A stretch of 64,000 nucleotides of DNA, from assembly GCA_002470515.1 (NCBI GenBank), contig DKML01000016.1:62001-126000 (forward strand), read 5' to 3'. Position 1 is the first letter of the stretch; each line of letters opens with the position of its first letter. The notes below the pieces were generated by a model. The model saw only the letters and a list, made by a program, of their open reading frames with translations, searched no databases and was not told the DNA's origin. The stretch comes from Proteobacteria bacterium UBA7415. GTDB taxonomy: Bacteria; Pseudomonadota; Gammaproteobacteria; Arenicellales; Arenicellaceae. Shown one piece after another: positions 1-8,355 of the stretch. Position numbers and translations under genes: made by a program.

Positions 1-40
1 CAATCTGTTCGGCAAAAGCTTTAATCGTAATTTCAGACAT
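1..40 (-). CDS. infB: Translation initiation factor IF-2, N-terminal fragment
   Basis: Only the first 13 codons lie in the window. They read MSEITIKAFAEQI, the usual start of proteobacterial IF-2, the GTPase that places initiator tRNA on the 30S subunit. The gene follows nusA on the same strand after about 120 bp, which is the conserved rimP-nusA-infB order. The call rests on the short N-terminus together with that position. Confidence 0.85.
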   Translation of the reverse strand, partial: MSEITIKAFAEQI

Positions 41-162
41 ATAATTTCTCAGTTCCAGTTTGAGCGACAAACTCGCTCAGATAAATGCGTAGGGCTTTTA
101 GACTGCAAAAATGCAAAACAAACTCTAAAACACCCAACTTCATTAACTCAATATTGTTGCGC

Positions 163-1740
163 TTAAACGCTTTCTGCTTTCGCGCCATCTTCTTTATCGG
201 CATCGTCTTTGGTCGCGTCAGCTTCTTCATCCGCGTCAATATCAATACCCATTTCTTCAAACCAAGGACGACGAGCAATCATAATCAATTCTTGTGCTCG
301 CTCTTCGGTAATATTCAAACCCACTATCTCTAGCAACTCATCAGTTGCACTCTCAGCGAGGTCTTCCATGGTTTTGATGCCATTAACTGCGAAAAACTTA
401 GCCGTTGTCTCGTCCATTGACTCCATTGCCAATAGGTCTTGCGCAGGGTCAGCTCCCTTCAACATTTCTTCTTGTTGAATAGCCATCGTTACCAATGCAT
501 CATCCGCACGTTGGCGAAGCTCGTCTATTAAGTTCTCGTCAAACTCTTCAACCTGCAACATTTCTTCGCGCGGAACGTAAGCAATCTCTTCAAGTGTTGA
601 GAACCCTTCTTGAATCAAAATTGTTGCAACGTCGGCATCAATGTCTAGCTTTTGCATAAACATGTCGCGTACATCGGCAGACTCTTCTTCGAGCTTTTCG
701 TTAGCTTGCTCGTAAGTCATTATGTTGATTTCCCAACCGGTTAACTCACCGGCTAAGCGAACATTTTGGCCGCCTCGACCAATCGCTAACGACAACTGCG
801 TTTCATCTACTACAACATCCATCGCGCCTTTGTCTTCGTCAACCATAATCGACTCGACTTCTGCAGGCGCTAAAGCATTGATTACAAATTGAGCCGGATC
901 TTCAGACCACTTAATAATATCAACGCGTTCGCCATTAATTTCATTTGAAACACTTTGCACACGCGAACCACGAATACCAACACAGGCACCCACCGGATCA
1001 ATTTTTGCGTCGTTTGAACGAACCGCAATTTTTGCACGTACACCAGGGTCTCGAGCAGCGCTCAAAATCTCTATAATATTGTCGTTTGCTTCAGGCACTT
1101 CGGCTCTAAACAGATGTAAAACCAAGTTTGGAGAAATACGGTCGATCACTAACTGTGGCCCACGGTTATTCTCTTTTACTTCGTGCAAGATCGCGCGTAC
1201 TCGATCGCCCGGGCGTAAGCCTTCACGTTGGATCGTTTTGCTACGAGGCAATATAGCTTCTACCCCACCTAGATCAACAATAGTGTCACCGCGTTCTTGA
1301 CGCTTAATAACGCCCGACACCATTTGGCCAATGCGTGGCGTAAACTCTTCGCTAATTTTATTGCGCTCGGCTTCGCGAACCTTTTGCATAATCACTTGCT
1401 TGGCCGCTTGCGCTGCAATACGTCCAAACGGCTCGGCTTCGAGCTCTTCTTTAATGAATTCGCCTAGCTCAATGTCTGCATCGTGTTCACGCGCAGCACT
1501 AATACACATTTGCTTGCTTGGAAACTCAAGCTCAGCATCATCTTCAATAACTTCCCATACTCGGTAAGGAATATAGCTGCCATCTTCTTGATTGATCACG
1601 CATTGAACATCGATGTCTTCACGGTGACGCTTACGCGTTGCCGTAGCCAGAGCTGCTTCGATAGCCTCAAATATAATGCTCTGTTCTACACCTTTTTCGG
1701 TGGAGAGCACTTCAGCCATCATCAAAATCTCGCTTGCCAT
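163..1740 (-). CDS. nusA: Transcription termination/antitermination protein NusA
   Basis: NusA binds RNA polymerase and nascent RNA and controls pausing, termination and antitermination. The 525-residue product has the N-terminal polymerase-binding domain (about 1-130), an S1 domain (about 138-200), two KH modules with GIRGSR at 255-260 and GRGGQN at 321-326, and two C-terminal acidic helix-hairpin-helix repeats (about 360-500). A very acidic tail makes it slightly longer than the 495-residue E. coli protein. The start MASEILMMAEVLSTEKG aligns with known NusA N-termini. It lies between rimP and infB in the expected operon. Confidence 0.97.
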   Translation of the reverse strand: MASEILMMAEVLSTEKGVEQSIIFEAIEAALATATRKRHREDIDVQCVINQEDGSYIPYRVWEVIEDDAELEFPSKQMCISAAREHDADIELGEFIKEELEAEPFGRIAAQAAKQVIMQKVREAERNKISEEFTPRIGQMVSGVIKRQERGDTIVDLGGVEAILPRSKTIQREGLRPGDRVRAILHEVKENNRGPQLVIDRISPNLVLHLFRAEVPEANDNIIEILSAARDPGVRAKIAVRSNDAKIDPVGACVGIRGSRVQSVSNEINGERVDIIKWSEDPAQFVINALAPAEVESIMVDEDKGAMDVVVDETQLSLAIGRGGQNVRLAGELTGWEINIMTYEQANEKLEEESADVRDMFMQKLDIDADVATILIQEGFSTLEEIAYVPREEMLQVEEFDENLIDELRQRADDALVTMAIQQEEMLKGADPAQDLLAMESMDETTAKFFAVNGIKTMEDLAESATDELLEIVGLNITEERAQELIMIARRPWFEEMGIDIDADEEADATKDDADKEDGAKAESV

Positions 1741-1912
1741 GTGTATTGCCTCAGTTAGTCTACTTTGGATAAAAGCAACTTAGACCCTCAATGTTTTAAC
1801 CCATTATATAAAAAGGTGAAAACGGAAAAGACCCAGTCAGTAACTCCAGTCGATAACTATTGTTATTAGTAGTAGTTAATTAATAATGTTAATAAAATTT
1901 TCCAACTCAGAT

Positions 1913-2404
1913 TTATGTATCTGAATCGTCGTCTTTAAGTACTTGGCTGAAGTCGTAGGTAGGCACCAAACGCGCCTTATCCATATCGGCAAAGGCTAGC
2001 TCGTGCTCCTCACCATCTACTTCAACCACTATGCTTTCTTGGGTAGCTGACTTTAGCTCACCCGTGTATCGTTTACGACCCGCAACCATGCTCGCCATGC
2101 GTATCTTCACGTCTTCGCCAATAACGGCTGTAAAGTGCTCTGGCTTCGCTAATGGACGATCCAAGCCTGGCGAAGACACTTCTAATGTGTAACGCGTTGA
2201 GATAGGATCATCAACATCCAAAATTGCGCTGAACTGTCGGCTTGCCTTAGTACAGTCTTCAATCGAAACACCGCCCTCTTTATCAATATAGATGCGCACA
2301 ATAGTTTGATCCCCGCCTGCCATCTCAACGGCAACCAGTTCCACTCCAAGAGCTTCTGCACCCGGTATTAAAATACGTTCTATTTTGCTATCGCTTAATG
2401 CCAT
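1913..2404 (-). CDS. rimP: Ribosome maturation factor RimP
   Basis: RimP assists maturation of the 30S subunit in the cytoplasm. The 163-residue product has the family hallmarks: an N-terminal domain with GVELVAVEM and RIYIDKEGGVSIEDC, then YTLEVSSPGLDRPL, then a C-terminal SH3-like domain. Length is normal. It is the first protein gene after the initiator tRNA and precedes nusA by about 170 bp, as in the E. coli metY-rimP-nusA-infB operon. Confidence 0.95.
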   Translation of the reverse strand: MALSDSKIERILIPGAEALGVELVAVEMAGGDQTIVRIYIDKEGGVSIEDCTKASRQFSAILDVDDPISTRYTLEVSSPGLDRPLAKPEHFTAVIGEDVKIRMASMVAGRKRYTGELKSATQESIVVEVDGEEHELAFADMDKARLVPTYDFSQVLKDDDSDT

Positions 2405-2505
2405 CTAATTCAGTTTGAGCTTAGTCAATTCCAATCTAATATTGTTAGTTTATGTTCATGTTCTGGGCTGCTGTATTTAGCAGCGAAAAAAACCGCTAGG
2501 CCAGA

Positions 2506-2535
2506 AAACACAAAACCCCGCAATTGCGGGGTTCC
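2506..2535 (-). terminator. Rho-independent terminator between tRNA-Met and rimP
   Basis: A perfect 20-bp palindrome with CCCCGC/GCGGGG arms sits at 2514-2533. On the minus strand it is followed by TTTTGTGTTTT. It lies just downstream of the initiator tRNA and should separate most tRNA transcription from rimP-nusA-infB, leaving read-through to feed the protein genes. Confidence 0.8.
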
Positions 2536-2654
2536 CAGTGAGCTTAGTGAGTAACTAGTTACGCGTATCAAACTGCATAATAACTACTTTATATAAACCT
2601 ATTCGGTCACAGTGTTAGAAACACCGCACTCTAATAAAGAGTACACAAGAGACT

Positions 2655-2731
<77 letters not shown>

Positions 2732-2747
2732 ATCTCAAGTGCGGTGC

Positions 2748-2776
2748 ATAATATAGAAAAGAAAAGCGAATGACAA
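2748..2776 (-). promoter_or_regulatory. Sigma70-type promoter of the initiator tRNA/rimP-nusA-infB operon
   Basis: On the minus strand TTGTCA (2771-2776) is separated by 17 nt from TATTAT (2748-2753). A GC-rich discriminator follows, about 15 nt before the tRNA. That layout is typical of strong, stringently controlled stable-RNA promoters. Assigned by eye. Confidence 0.65.
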
Positions 2777-2867
2777 CCATCTATTTCAGCTGATTACGCT
2801 GTAATCGAGCAGAATTGCATTATTACGCCTTTTTATTCGTTTAGAGAACTTTTTTTCGCAACAGAGA

Positions 2868-2894
2868 TTGTCAATATCAAAGCGCTCGTATAAT
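2868..2894 (+). promoter_or_regulatory. Likely promoter of tRNA-Ser
   Basis: A perfect TATAAT (2889-2894) followed by a GC-rich GCGCC discriminator lies 86 bp before the tRNA. The best -35 candidate, TTGTCA (2868-2873), is only 15 nt upstream, shorter than the 17-nt optimum. The -10 is therefore more secure than the -35. Confidence 0.5.
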
Positions 2895-2980
2895 ATGCGC
2901 CACTTGCTGATAAAGCAGCCGTGTCATCACATATCTAAAAGGCTTTGCGCCCTACTCGGGCAAAAGACTTGAATAGTTTC

Positions 2981-3071
2981 GGAGAGGTGGCAGAGCGGCT
3001 GAATGCACTGGTCTTGAAAACCAGCAAGGGTTAATAGCCCTTCGTGGGTTCAAATCCCACCCTCTCCGCCA
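2981..3071 (+). tRNA. tRNA-Ser (TGA)
   Basis: A class II tRNA with the acceptor stem GGAGAGG/CCTCTCC, D-loop, anticodon loop CTTGAAA giving anticodon TGA, a long variable arm, T-arm GTGGGTTCAAATCCCAC and encoded CCA at the 3' end. It reads UCA-type serine codons. A terminator follows within about 12 bp, so it is a single-gene unit. Confidence 0.97.
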
Positions 3072-3083
3072 TTACATAACGAT

Positions 3084-3116
3084 AACCCGCTGATCTTAAG
3101 CGGGTTTTTGTTTTTA
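3084..3116 (+). terminator. Terminator of tRNA-Ser
   Basis: An 8-bp stem AACCCGCT/AGCGGGTT (3084-3091 and 3099-3106) with a 7-nt loop is followed by a T-rich run. It ends the tRNA-Ser transcript. Confidence 0.85.
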
Positions 3117-3424
3117 TAGGCATTGTGAACCGTTCAACGAACCGTCAAACACGTTTGTTACTTACTAAGAAGCCAGAGAAAGGATCTCATTAAAGCCACT
3201 AAACACCAAGCCAACGGAATAGCTTACTTACACAAAACATCAATCATAAGGGGTAACGAGCAGTAAGCTCATGGTCAGGCTTGCATTTTCAATCAGGCAG
3301 CTAGATACTCAAAGCCGAGAGTCACTTGTGTAACGACATATTACGAAAACTCTCAAATCAATGTGTGCAACTAAACCAACCTAGTACAATCGCCATAATA
3401 ATATAAAAAGAAACGGAAAGGAGT
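3117..3424. other. Intergenic region upstream of the S8 protease; holds one copy of a direct repeat
   Basis: No credible gene is seen. The stretch 3189-3234 contains two blocks (16 bp and 14 bp) that recur at 6563-6607 beyond the protease gene in the same order and spacing. GGTAACGAG and GGTCAGG at 3252-3279 also have counterparts at about 6684-6698. The ribosome-binding site AAAGGAG of the protease lies at its end. Confidence 0.6.
3189..3234 (+). repeat. Direct repeat, left copy (flanks the protease gene)
   Basis: The block ATTAAAGCCACTAAAC (3189-3204) matches 6563-6578 with one mismatch. AGCTTACTTACACA (3221-3234) matches 6594-6607 exactly. The distance between block starts is 32 nt here and 31 nt in the right copy. 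The repeat lies 118 bp beyond tRNA-Ser. It could be a dispersed repeat or the footprint of an insertion; no integrase gene is present. Confidence 0.55.
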
Positions 3425-6400
3425 ATGAAAAGTAGACATAATTTTCTACGCGTAGTTACCTTGGCTGGTGGTGCGGCAACGTTTAAAACGTGGACAGCGC
3501 CAATTTCCAAATCGTTAATTTTGTTGTGCCTCCTTATCGCTAGTGCCTCCGGCGCAGCCAGTGGTGACGAGGACACTAATACCGCCCAGCTAAACTTGGA
3601 GTCAATTGCATCGAATCAAAAAATATCTAGCGATACGCAATTACTAAGTCCGTTTGAGAACGGCGCAGCCACGATAAGTGTTGTAGTTAGCCTGAGACAT
3701 TCAGCACCTGCACAGGAATTATCAGCGCTTTCGCTGCAAATGAATAGTCCTCAAGCGAATACGAGTTCATCTGCGGCAGATGGCCCTTACTACAATTTAT
3801 CTAACGCTGACATCAGAACGAAGTTGGCTAGATCAGTAAAAACTGAGTTAGATAGTTTTCGAGTAGGCATTGAGGGCTACAGCGCAGCCAGTGTTTCTGC
3901 GAATAATTCTTCAGCCATAGCGCCGATAACAGTAACAAATCAATTTACCTATTCTTTTGGTATTGCCGCTAATGTAACCCTGGCCGGCCTCGATTATCTA
4001 TTGCAAAGCGATAAAGTAATACTGATAGAGGAGAACTTGATTCTCACTCAACATTTAACTCAAGGCATTAGCGTGATGAACGGCACCACAACCCGCAATA
4101 CCTACAAAGGTGCAGGAGTGGCAGTTGCAATTGTTGACACCGGCATAGACGACAGCCACCCTGATTTGGATGGTGGCAAGGTATTAGGCGGTTATGATTT
4201 TGGTGATGACGACACTAATTTCCGCCCCACATCAAATGGCAGCTCACATGGCACTTCAGTAGGCGGAATCGTCGCGGGTGATGTGAATACAGTAGGTGAT
4301 TATATCGGCGGGATAGCCCCGAATGCCAAACTGTATGGGTTAAAGATAAGTCCAGGAGACACTGGCTCAGCTAGTAGTGCTGATATGGTGGATGCGTGGG
4401 AATGGGCAATTACCCATCAAAACGATGACCCAAACAACCCAATTCTAGTGGTCAATACTAGCTTTGGCGGTGGTCGCTACACGTCTTCTTGTGACGCCAC
4501 AGACAGCTCAATGACGCAGGCGGCGTTAAACGGCGTTAACGCGGGTATGACGCACTTTGTTTCTTCTGGGAACGATGGTTATTGTGATGCGATGGGCTGG
4601 CCTGCCTGTATTACCCACGTTAATTCGGTTGGTGCAGTCTACGATGCCAATATTGGTAACCCTGGCAACTGTGTGTCAACTCTTTCCTGCTTAAATACGA
4701 CTCCAAACGCGTCTTGCCCTATCGGTACAGAAGCCTATTTTCCGGGTTCTACCACGAGTGATCAAGTTACCGGGTACTCAAATTCTGATACCAATTTGAC
4801 CATCTTTGCACCGTCGAACAATGCTTACACTCCAACCATTGTAGGGACAGGTGACTCTACCGTGAATAATAACTACACCACCCGTTTTGGCGGTACATCC
4901 GCGGCGGCTCCTTATAGTGCTGGCGCTGCCGCAGTGCTGCAATCAGCCGCTAAAGCAAAGATGGGGCGGTTCCTGTCACCTGCAGAAGTTCAACAATATT
5001 TCGTTACAAATGGACAGTCAATCACTGATTCAAAAGCCAGCCTGACTAAACCAAGAGTAGACTTAGGTGCGGCTGTGCTTGCTTTGCCTACCACTACCAC
5101 TACTTGGGATTTAGTTGTTGAATCACCCAGTGTCAGTGACAATAGCGTCACAACTGGGCAATCGTTTGATATTAATGCGACGGTAAGAAATCAAGGAACG
5201 GGAACAGCGGCAAGCACCACTTTGCATTATTATCGTTCGGACGACGAGGTTATCTCAACCACGGATACATTTATTGCATCCGATGAAGTGCCAAGCTTGG
5301 ATGGTGGTGCTACTTCTGCGCAATCTGAGTCTGCAAGCATCAACGCCATAGATACTTATTGGGTCGGTGCCTGTGTAGACGCGGTAGCAGGCGAGTCGTC
5401 TACCTCTAATCAATGTTCAACTGGGGTCCAAGTCATTGTGTCGGCGACCGCTTTAACGCTGTCTATCGTTGCCGACTTGATCAGCGAAACAGATGGCAGC
5501 ACCACCGCCACTGTTACCCGTAATACCGATACTATTGCAGCCTTGACCGTAGACCTCGTCAGCGACGATACAAGCGAAGCAACGGTACCGGCAACGGTCA
5601 CGATTGCTGCCGGACAGATTACTTCGGAACCATTTAATATCGCTGCCGTCGACGACGCGATTGTGGACGGCACGCAAAACGTCACCATTACTGCCTCTGC
5701 TACAGCTCACGCTAACGGCACCGATACCCTAAACGTAACCGACGATGAGGTGCCCGAACTTAACGTGCAGATTATCGCCGCTTCAGTCGGCGAAGAGGAT
5801 GGCCCAGTCGCTACCTTCGCCACCGTCTCGCGTAATAGCGATATGAGTTCGGAGCTTACTGTTGCCCTTTCAAGCGATGACACGTCCGAAGCTACCTTAC
5901 AGGCTTCGGTCACCATCGCCGCCGGTCAGAGCATCTCGTCTTCCTTCAATGTCCAGGCCATAGACGATGAGATTGTCGATGGTACACAAACCGTCACGGT
6001 GACCGCATCGGCCGTCGTGCATGTCGATGGAACCGATACGCTTGATGTTACCGACAATGACATCCCCGAATTGACGATAGTCTTCGCTATTGATTCGGTC
6101 AGCGAAGCTGATGGCCTAGGCGCAACTACCGCCACCGTCTCGCGTAATACCGATACGAGTTCGGAGCTTACTGTTGCCCTTTCAAGCGATGACACGTCCG
6201 AAGCTACCTTACAGGCTTCGGTCACCATCGCCGCCGGTCAGAGCACCTCGTCTCCTTTCAATATCGATGCTATCCAGGATTCACTGGTCGACGGCACTCA
6301 AACCGTGACCATCACGGCTTCAGCCGACGCGCATGCTGATGGTACTGATACGCTCGACGTGACAGATGTCACTGGTGTAAGCGATGATGAGCCATTATTC

Positions 6401-6448
6401 TTAGTAGTGCCACTGCCTAACGGCGGGCTCAGTGTCTTCAGTTTGTAA
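3425..6448 (+). CDS. Secreted subtilisin-like (S8) serine protease with CARDB-like and Calx-beta-like domains
   Basis: A 1007-residue predicted extracellular protease. It has a long-n-region signal peptide (hydrophobic core about 30-46), a propeptide-like segment to about 215, then an S8 catalytic domain with Asp238 (VDTGID), His275 (SHGTS) and Ser492 (GGTSAAAP). A CARDB-like domain follows at about 566-675. Three Calx-beta-like repeats of about 104 residues span about 680-988. Repeats 2 and 3 share 89 identical bases, a sign of recent duplication or conversion. The protein ends in a short hydrophobic tail (PLFLVVPLPNGGLSVFSL). The start has a good AAAGGAG site. It stands alone between direct repeats. 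The substrate is unknown. Confidence 0.9.
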   Translation: MKSRHNFLRVVTLAGGAATFKTWTAPISKSLILLCLLIASASGAASGDEDTNTAQLNLESIASNQKISSDTQLLSPFENGAATISVVVSLRHSAPAQELSALSLQMNSPQANTSSSAADGPYYNLSNADIRTKLARSVKTELDSFRVGIEGYSAASVSANNSSAIAPITVTNQFTYSFGIAANVTLAGLDYLLQSDKVILIEENLILTQHLTQGISVMNGTTTRNTYKGAGVAVAIVDTGIDDSHPDLDGGKVLGGYDFGDDDTNFRPTSNGSSHGTSVGGIVAGDVNTVGDYIGGIAPNAKLYGLKISPGDTGSASSADMVDAWEWAITHQNDDPNNPILVVNTSFGGGRYTSSCDATDSSMTQAALNGVNAGMTHFVSSGNDGYCDAMGWPACITHVNSVGAVYDANIGNPGNCVSTLSCLNTTPNASCPIGTEAYFPGSTTSDQVTGYSNSDTNLTIFAPSNNAYTPTIVGTGDSTVNNNYTTRFGGTSAAAPYSAGAAAVLQSAAKAKMGRFLSPAEVQQYFVTNGQSITDSKASLTKPRVDLGAAVLALPTTTTTWDLVVESPSVSDNSVTTGQSFDINATVRNQGTGTAASTTLHYYRSDDEVISTTDTFIASDEVPSLDGGATSAQSESASINAIDTYWVGACVDAVAGESSTSNQCSTGVQVIVSATALTLSIVADLISETDGSTTATVTRNTDTIAALTVDLVSDDTSEATVPATVTIAAGQITSEPFNIAAVDDAIVDGTQNVTITASATAHANGTDTLNVTDDEVPELNVQIIAASVGEEDGPVATFATVSRNSDMSSELTVALSSDDTSEATLQASVTIAAGQSISSSFNVQAIDDEIVDGTQTVTVTASAVVHVDGTDTLDVTDNDIPELTIVFAIDSVSEADGLGATTATVSRNTDTSSELTVALSSDDTSEATLQASVTIAAGQSTSSPFNIDAIQDSLVDGTQTVTITASADAHADGTDTLDVTDVTGVSDDEPLFLVVPLPNGGLSVFSL
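5845..5933 (+). repeat. Intragenic repeat, copy 1 (Calx-beta-like repeat 2)
   Basis: These 89 bp are identical to 6157-6245. The offset is 312 bp, exactly 104 codons, so reading frame is kept. Similarity extends outward with a few mismatches to about 5819-5950. Confidence 0.9.
6157..6245 (+). repeat. Intragenic repeat, copy 2 (Calx-beta-like repeat 3)
   Basis: Identical to 5845-5933. Nucleotide identity over a stretch where silent change would be tolerated points to recent duplication or gene conversion. It also makes the repeat number prone to change by slippage or recombination. Confidence 0.9.
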
Positions 6449-6562
6449 GTTGGCATAACTATGCACTGTTACAAAGCGGGTGCTTTGTCGCTCCTATTTG
6501 ATTTCAGCTCCAGTGTTCGTAAAGGGCAATTAGCTGACGGTCAGTTGCTTTGTAGAAAACCA

Positions 6563-6607
6563 ATTAAAACCACTAAACCAGAACACACGTATTAGCTTAC
6601 TTACACA
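6563..6607 (+). repeat. Direct repeat, right copy
   Basis: The partner of 3189-3234: a 16-bp block with one mismatch and an exact 14-bp block, in the same order. Sequences resembling the left copy's GGTAACGAG and GGTCAGG reappear at about 6684-6698, with the inverted repeat inserted between. Together the copies bracket the protease gene. Confidence 0.55.
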
Positions 6608-6672
6608 TAATCTAAATTATACGGCGACAGCGGACAGTTTGCTTTTCAACTGCGTATAATTTCAGATTATGT
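6606..6672. repeat. Imperfect inverted repeat (REP- or MITE-like hairpin)
   Basis: Arms of about 19 bp (ACATAATCTAAATTATACG and the complement of CGTATAATTTCAGATTATGT, one base of bulge) flank about 29 nt. The element could form a cruciform or RNA hairpin. It lies inside the right copy of the direct-repeat region and has no counterpart in the left copy. No transposase is present. Confidence 0.55.
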
Positions 6673-6916
6673 TCAGCAAGCGGGCTAACGAGGTCAGGTA
6701 ATCCATAAGCTATGCAGTCCTTTTTGCTTAGTGTTGGATTACTTGGGTGAGTGGCATCGAAGGATTGAATAGTCATCCATACTGCTAGGGATAACATGCC
6801 TTACAGAGGGCAATATATAGCCCTTAAAGCTCTGTAAAAGGAGGCACAATGGCCTAACTAATCCAGTTGATACCAGTGGTAGGGTTATCCATAACAGTGC
6901 CTTTTTTGCGGAGTAT

Positions 6917-7294
6917 TCATAGCGCAGCACTAACCAGTAGGATCAGGCTGTTTGGCTGGTATATTATTTCGACTTTACTGGACAAGGAAGAAGAGCGAGA
7001 ATTGCTTTGCACTGAACCTAATAAATGCGCATAACCATGATCCAGCACATGCACAACATCCTCAACATCAACATCCGTTGCGCAATACTGACGAACCTGC
7101 CTAGGATAATCGAGATAACGTAAGTATCGCATTACAAATCGCGAATCAGCGTATCGCTCCACACCAGACGACGGACGAAACAAGCGTGCGTCTAAAGGCA
7201 TTTTTTGCAATTCACCAAATAGGCGCTCTGCATAGATGTCCATGCTTACTCTACGATCTGCCTTAAACCCCTGAAACAGGTGTGCGTTTATCAA
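6917..7294 (-). pseudogene. Truncated N-terminal remnant of a GT4-type glycosyltransferase
   Basis: The 125-residue frame holds features I associate with the N-terminal half of GT-B (GT4) glycosyltransferases: VSMDIYAERLF near the start, then FRPSS, RYLRYLDYPRQVR, and VVHVLDHGYAHLL at about 80-95. The likeness stops near residue 97 (about base 7000). The tail is unrelated and no donor-binding domain follows, whereas intact enzymes run to roughly 370-400 residues. It is probably a dead fragment of the neighbouring polysaccharide cluster, cut at the junction with the repeat-rich region. Family assignment is by motif memory only. Confidence 0.5.
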
Positions 7295-7419
7295 GTGATC
7301 AAACCATATATTATTTTTAGTACCACGCTATATCCTACACGATCGACCAATGTGAACTAGCTCAGCCATTGAGGCTAAAGTAAACGAGCAGCACTTATGG
7401 GCAACTCGACTCAAAGCAT

Positions 7420-8355
7420 TTAGATTACTGAACGAAAATAATCCACCGTGGGCTTCAGCCCTTCATGCAATGCAACCTTTGGCTCCCAATCGAGCACAGA
7501 CCTAGCCAGTGCTATGTCTGGCTTACGTTGTTTAGGGTCATCGCTGGGCAATGGTTTTGTTACAATAGCCGAGCCAGAATCAACCATTGAAATAACTTGT
7601 TTCGCTAATTCTAAAATCGTGAACTCAACCGGATTACCAATATTGATTGGCCCTGTGACTTGTGGGTCAGTATTCATGAGACGAATCATCCCATCGATCA
7701 AATCATCGACATAGCAAAACGATCGCGTCTGCGAACCATCGCCATAAATTGTTAGGTCTTCGCCGCGCAATGCCTGAACGATAAAGTTAGAGACAACCCT
7801 GCCATCGTTGGGGTGCATTCGCGGACCATAGGTATTAAAAATGCGCATCACTTTAATTTGAACATGATGCTGCCTGTGGTAGTCAAAAAATAAGGTTTCT
7901 GCACAGCGCTTCCCTTCGTCATAGCAAGAACGTATTCCAATGGGGTTAACATTGCCCCAATAGGTTTCTTGCTGTGGGTGTTGAACTGGATCGCCGTACA
8001 CTTCGCTGGTAGACGCTTGTAAAATTTTTGCTCCAACACGTTTGGCTAAACCAAGCATGTTGATAGCACCATGCACGCTGGTCTTTGTAGTTTGAACTGG
8101 GTCGTGTTGATAGTGTATGGGCGAAGCTGGGCACGCCAAATTGTATATCTCGTCTACTTCGACATATAAAGGGAATGTCACATCGTGCCGCAATAATTCG
8201 AATTTCGCGTTATCCAACAAAGGTAAAATATTGGATTTATTGCCAGTAAAATAATTGTCGACACAAAGCACTTCGTGCCCTTGCCCTAGGAGTTTCTCAC
8301 AAAGGTGTGAGCCTAAAAAACCAGCTCCGCCGGTAACGAGTATTTTTTTATTCAT
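7420..8355 (-). CDS. UDP-glucuronate decarboxylase (UDP-xylose synthase) family epimerase/dehydratase
   Basis: This is an extended short-chain dehydrogenase predicted to turn UDP-glucuronate into UDP-xylose for surface polysaccharide. The 311-residue product has the NAD motif GGAGFLG (9-15), the TSEVYGDP segment (116-123) and the YxxxK pair Tyr145/Lys149. The run CPASPIHYQ and the C-terminal [12 protein letters not shown] are typical of UXS enzymes. Its ATG overlaps the stop of the upstream O-antigen ligase gene (ATGA), so the two are probably translationally coupled. UDP-GlcA 4-epimerases are related, but the motif set favours decarboxylase. Confidence 0.88.
   Translation of the reverse strand: MNKKILVTGGAGFLGSHLCEKLLGQGHEVLCVDNYFTGNKSNILPLLDNAKFELLRHDVTFPLYVEVDEIYNLACPASPIHYQHDPVQTTKTSVHGAINMLGLAKRVGAKILQASTSEVYGDPVQHPQQETYWGNVNPIGIRSCYDEGKRCAETLFFDYHRQHHVQIKVMRIFNTYGPRMHPNDGRVVSNFIVQALRGEDLTIYGDGSQTRSFCYVDDLIDGMIRLMNTDPQVTGPINIGNPVEFTILELAKQVISMVDSGSAIVTKPLPSDDPKQRKPDIALARSVLDWEPKVALHEGLKPTVDYFRSVI

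Larger units (their letters stand above)
6449..6916. other. Decayed or non-coding stretch with direct and inverted repeats
   Basis: No credible intact gene. It contains a hairpin ACAAAGC/GCTTTGT just after the protease (about 6471-6488, possible weak terminator), the right copy of the direct repeat (6563-6607), and a 67-bp inverted repeat (about 6606-6672). Short minus-strand reading frames here show no recognisable domain. The region joins the protease to a truncated glycosyltransferase, so it may mark an insertion or deletion junction. Confidence 0.5.

Noticed and set aside
3189..6607. Prophage or genomic island using tRNA-Ser as att site
   Set aside because: The tRNA 3' end is not duplicated anywhere in the window and there is no integrase; the flanking repeats do not include tRNA sequence.
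6606..6700. Integron attC site
   Set aside because: Core sites of the RYYYAAC and GTTRRRY type are not present in proper positions, and no integrase is in the window.
6612..6930. Short minus-strand reading frames in the gap after the protease
   Set aside because: They overlap each other and the inverted repeat, show no domain and have no good ribosome-binding sites.
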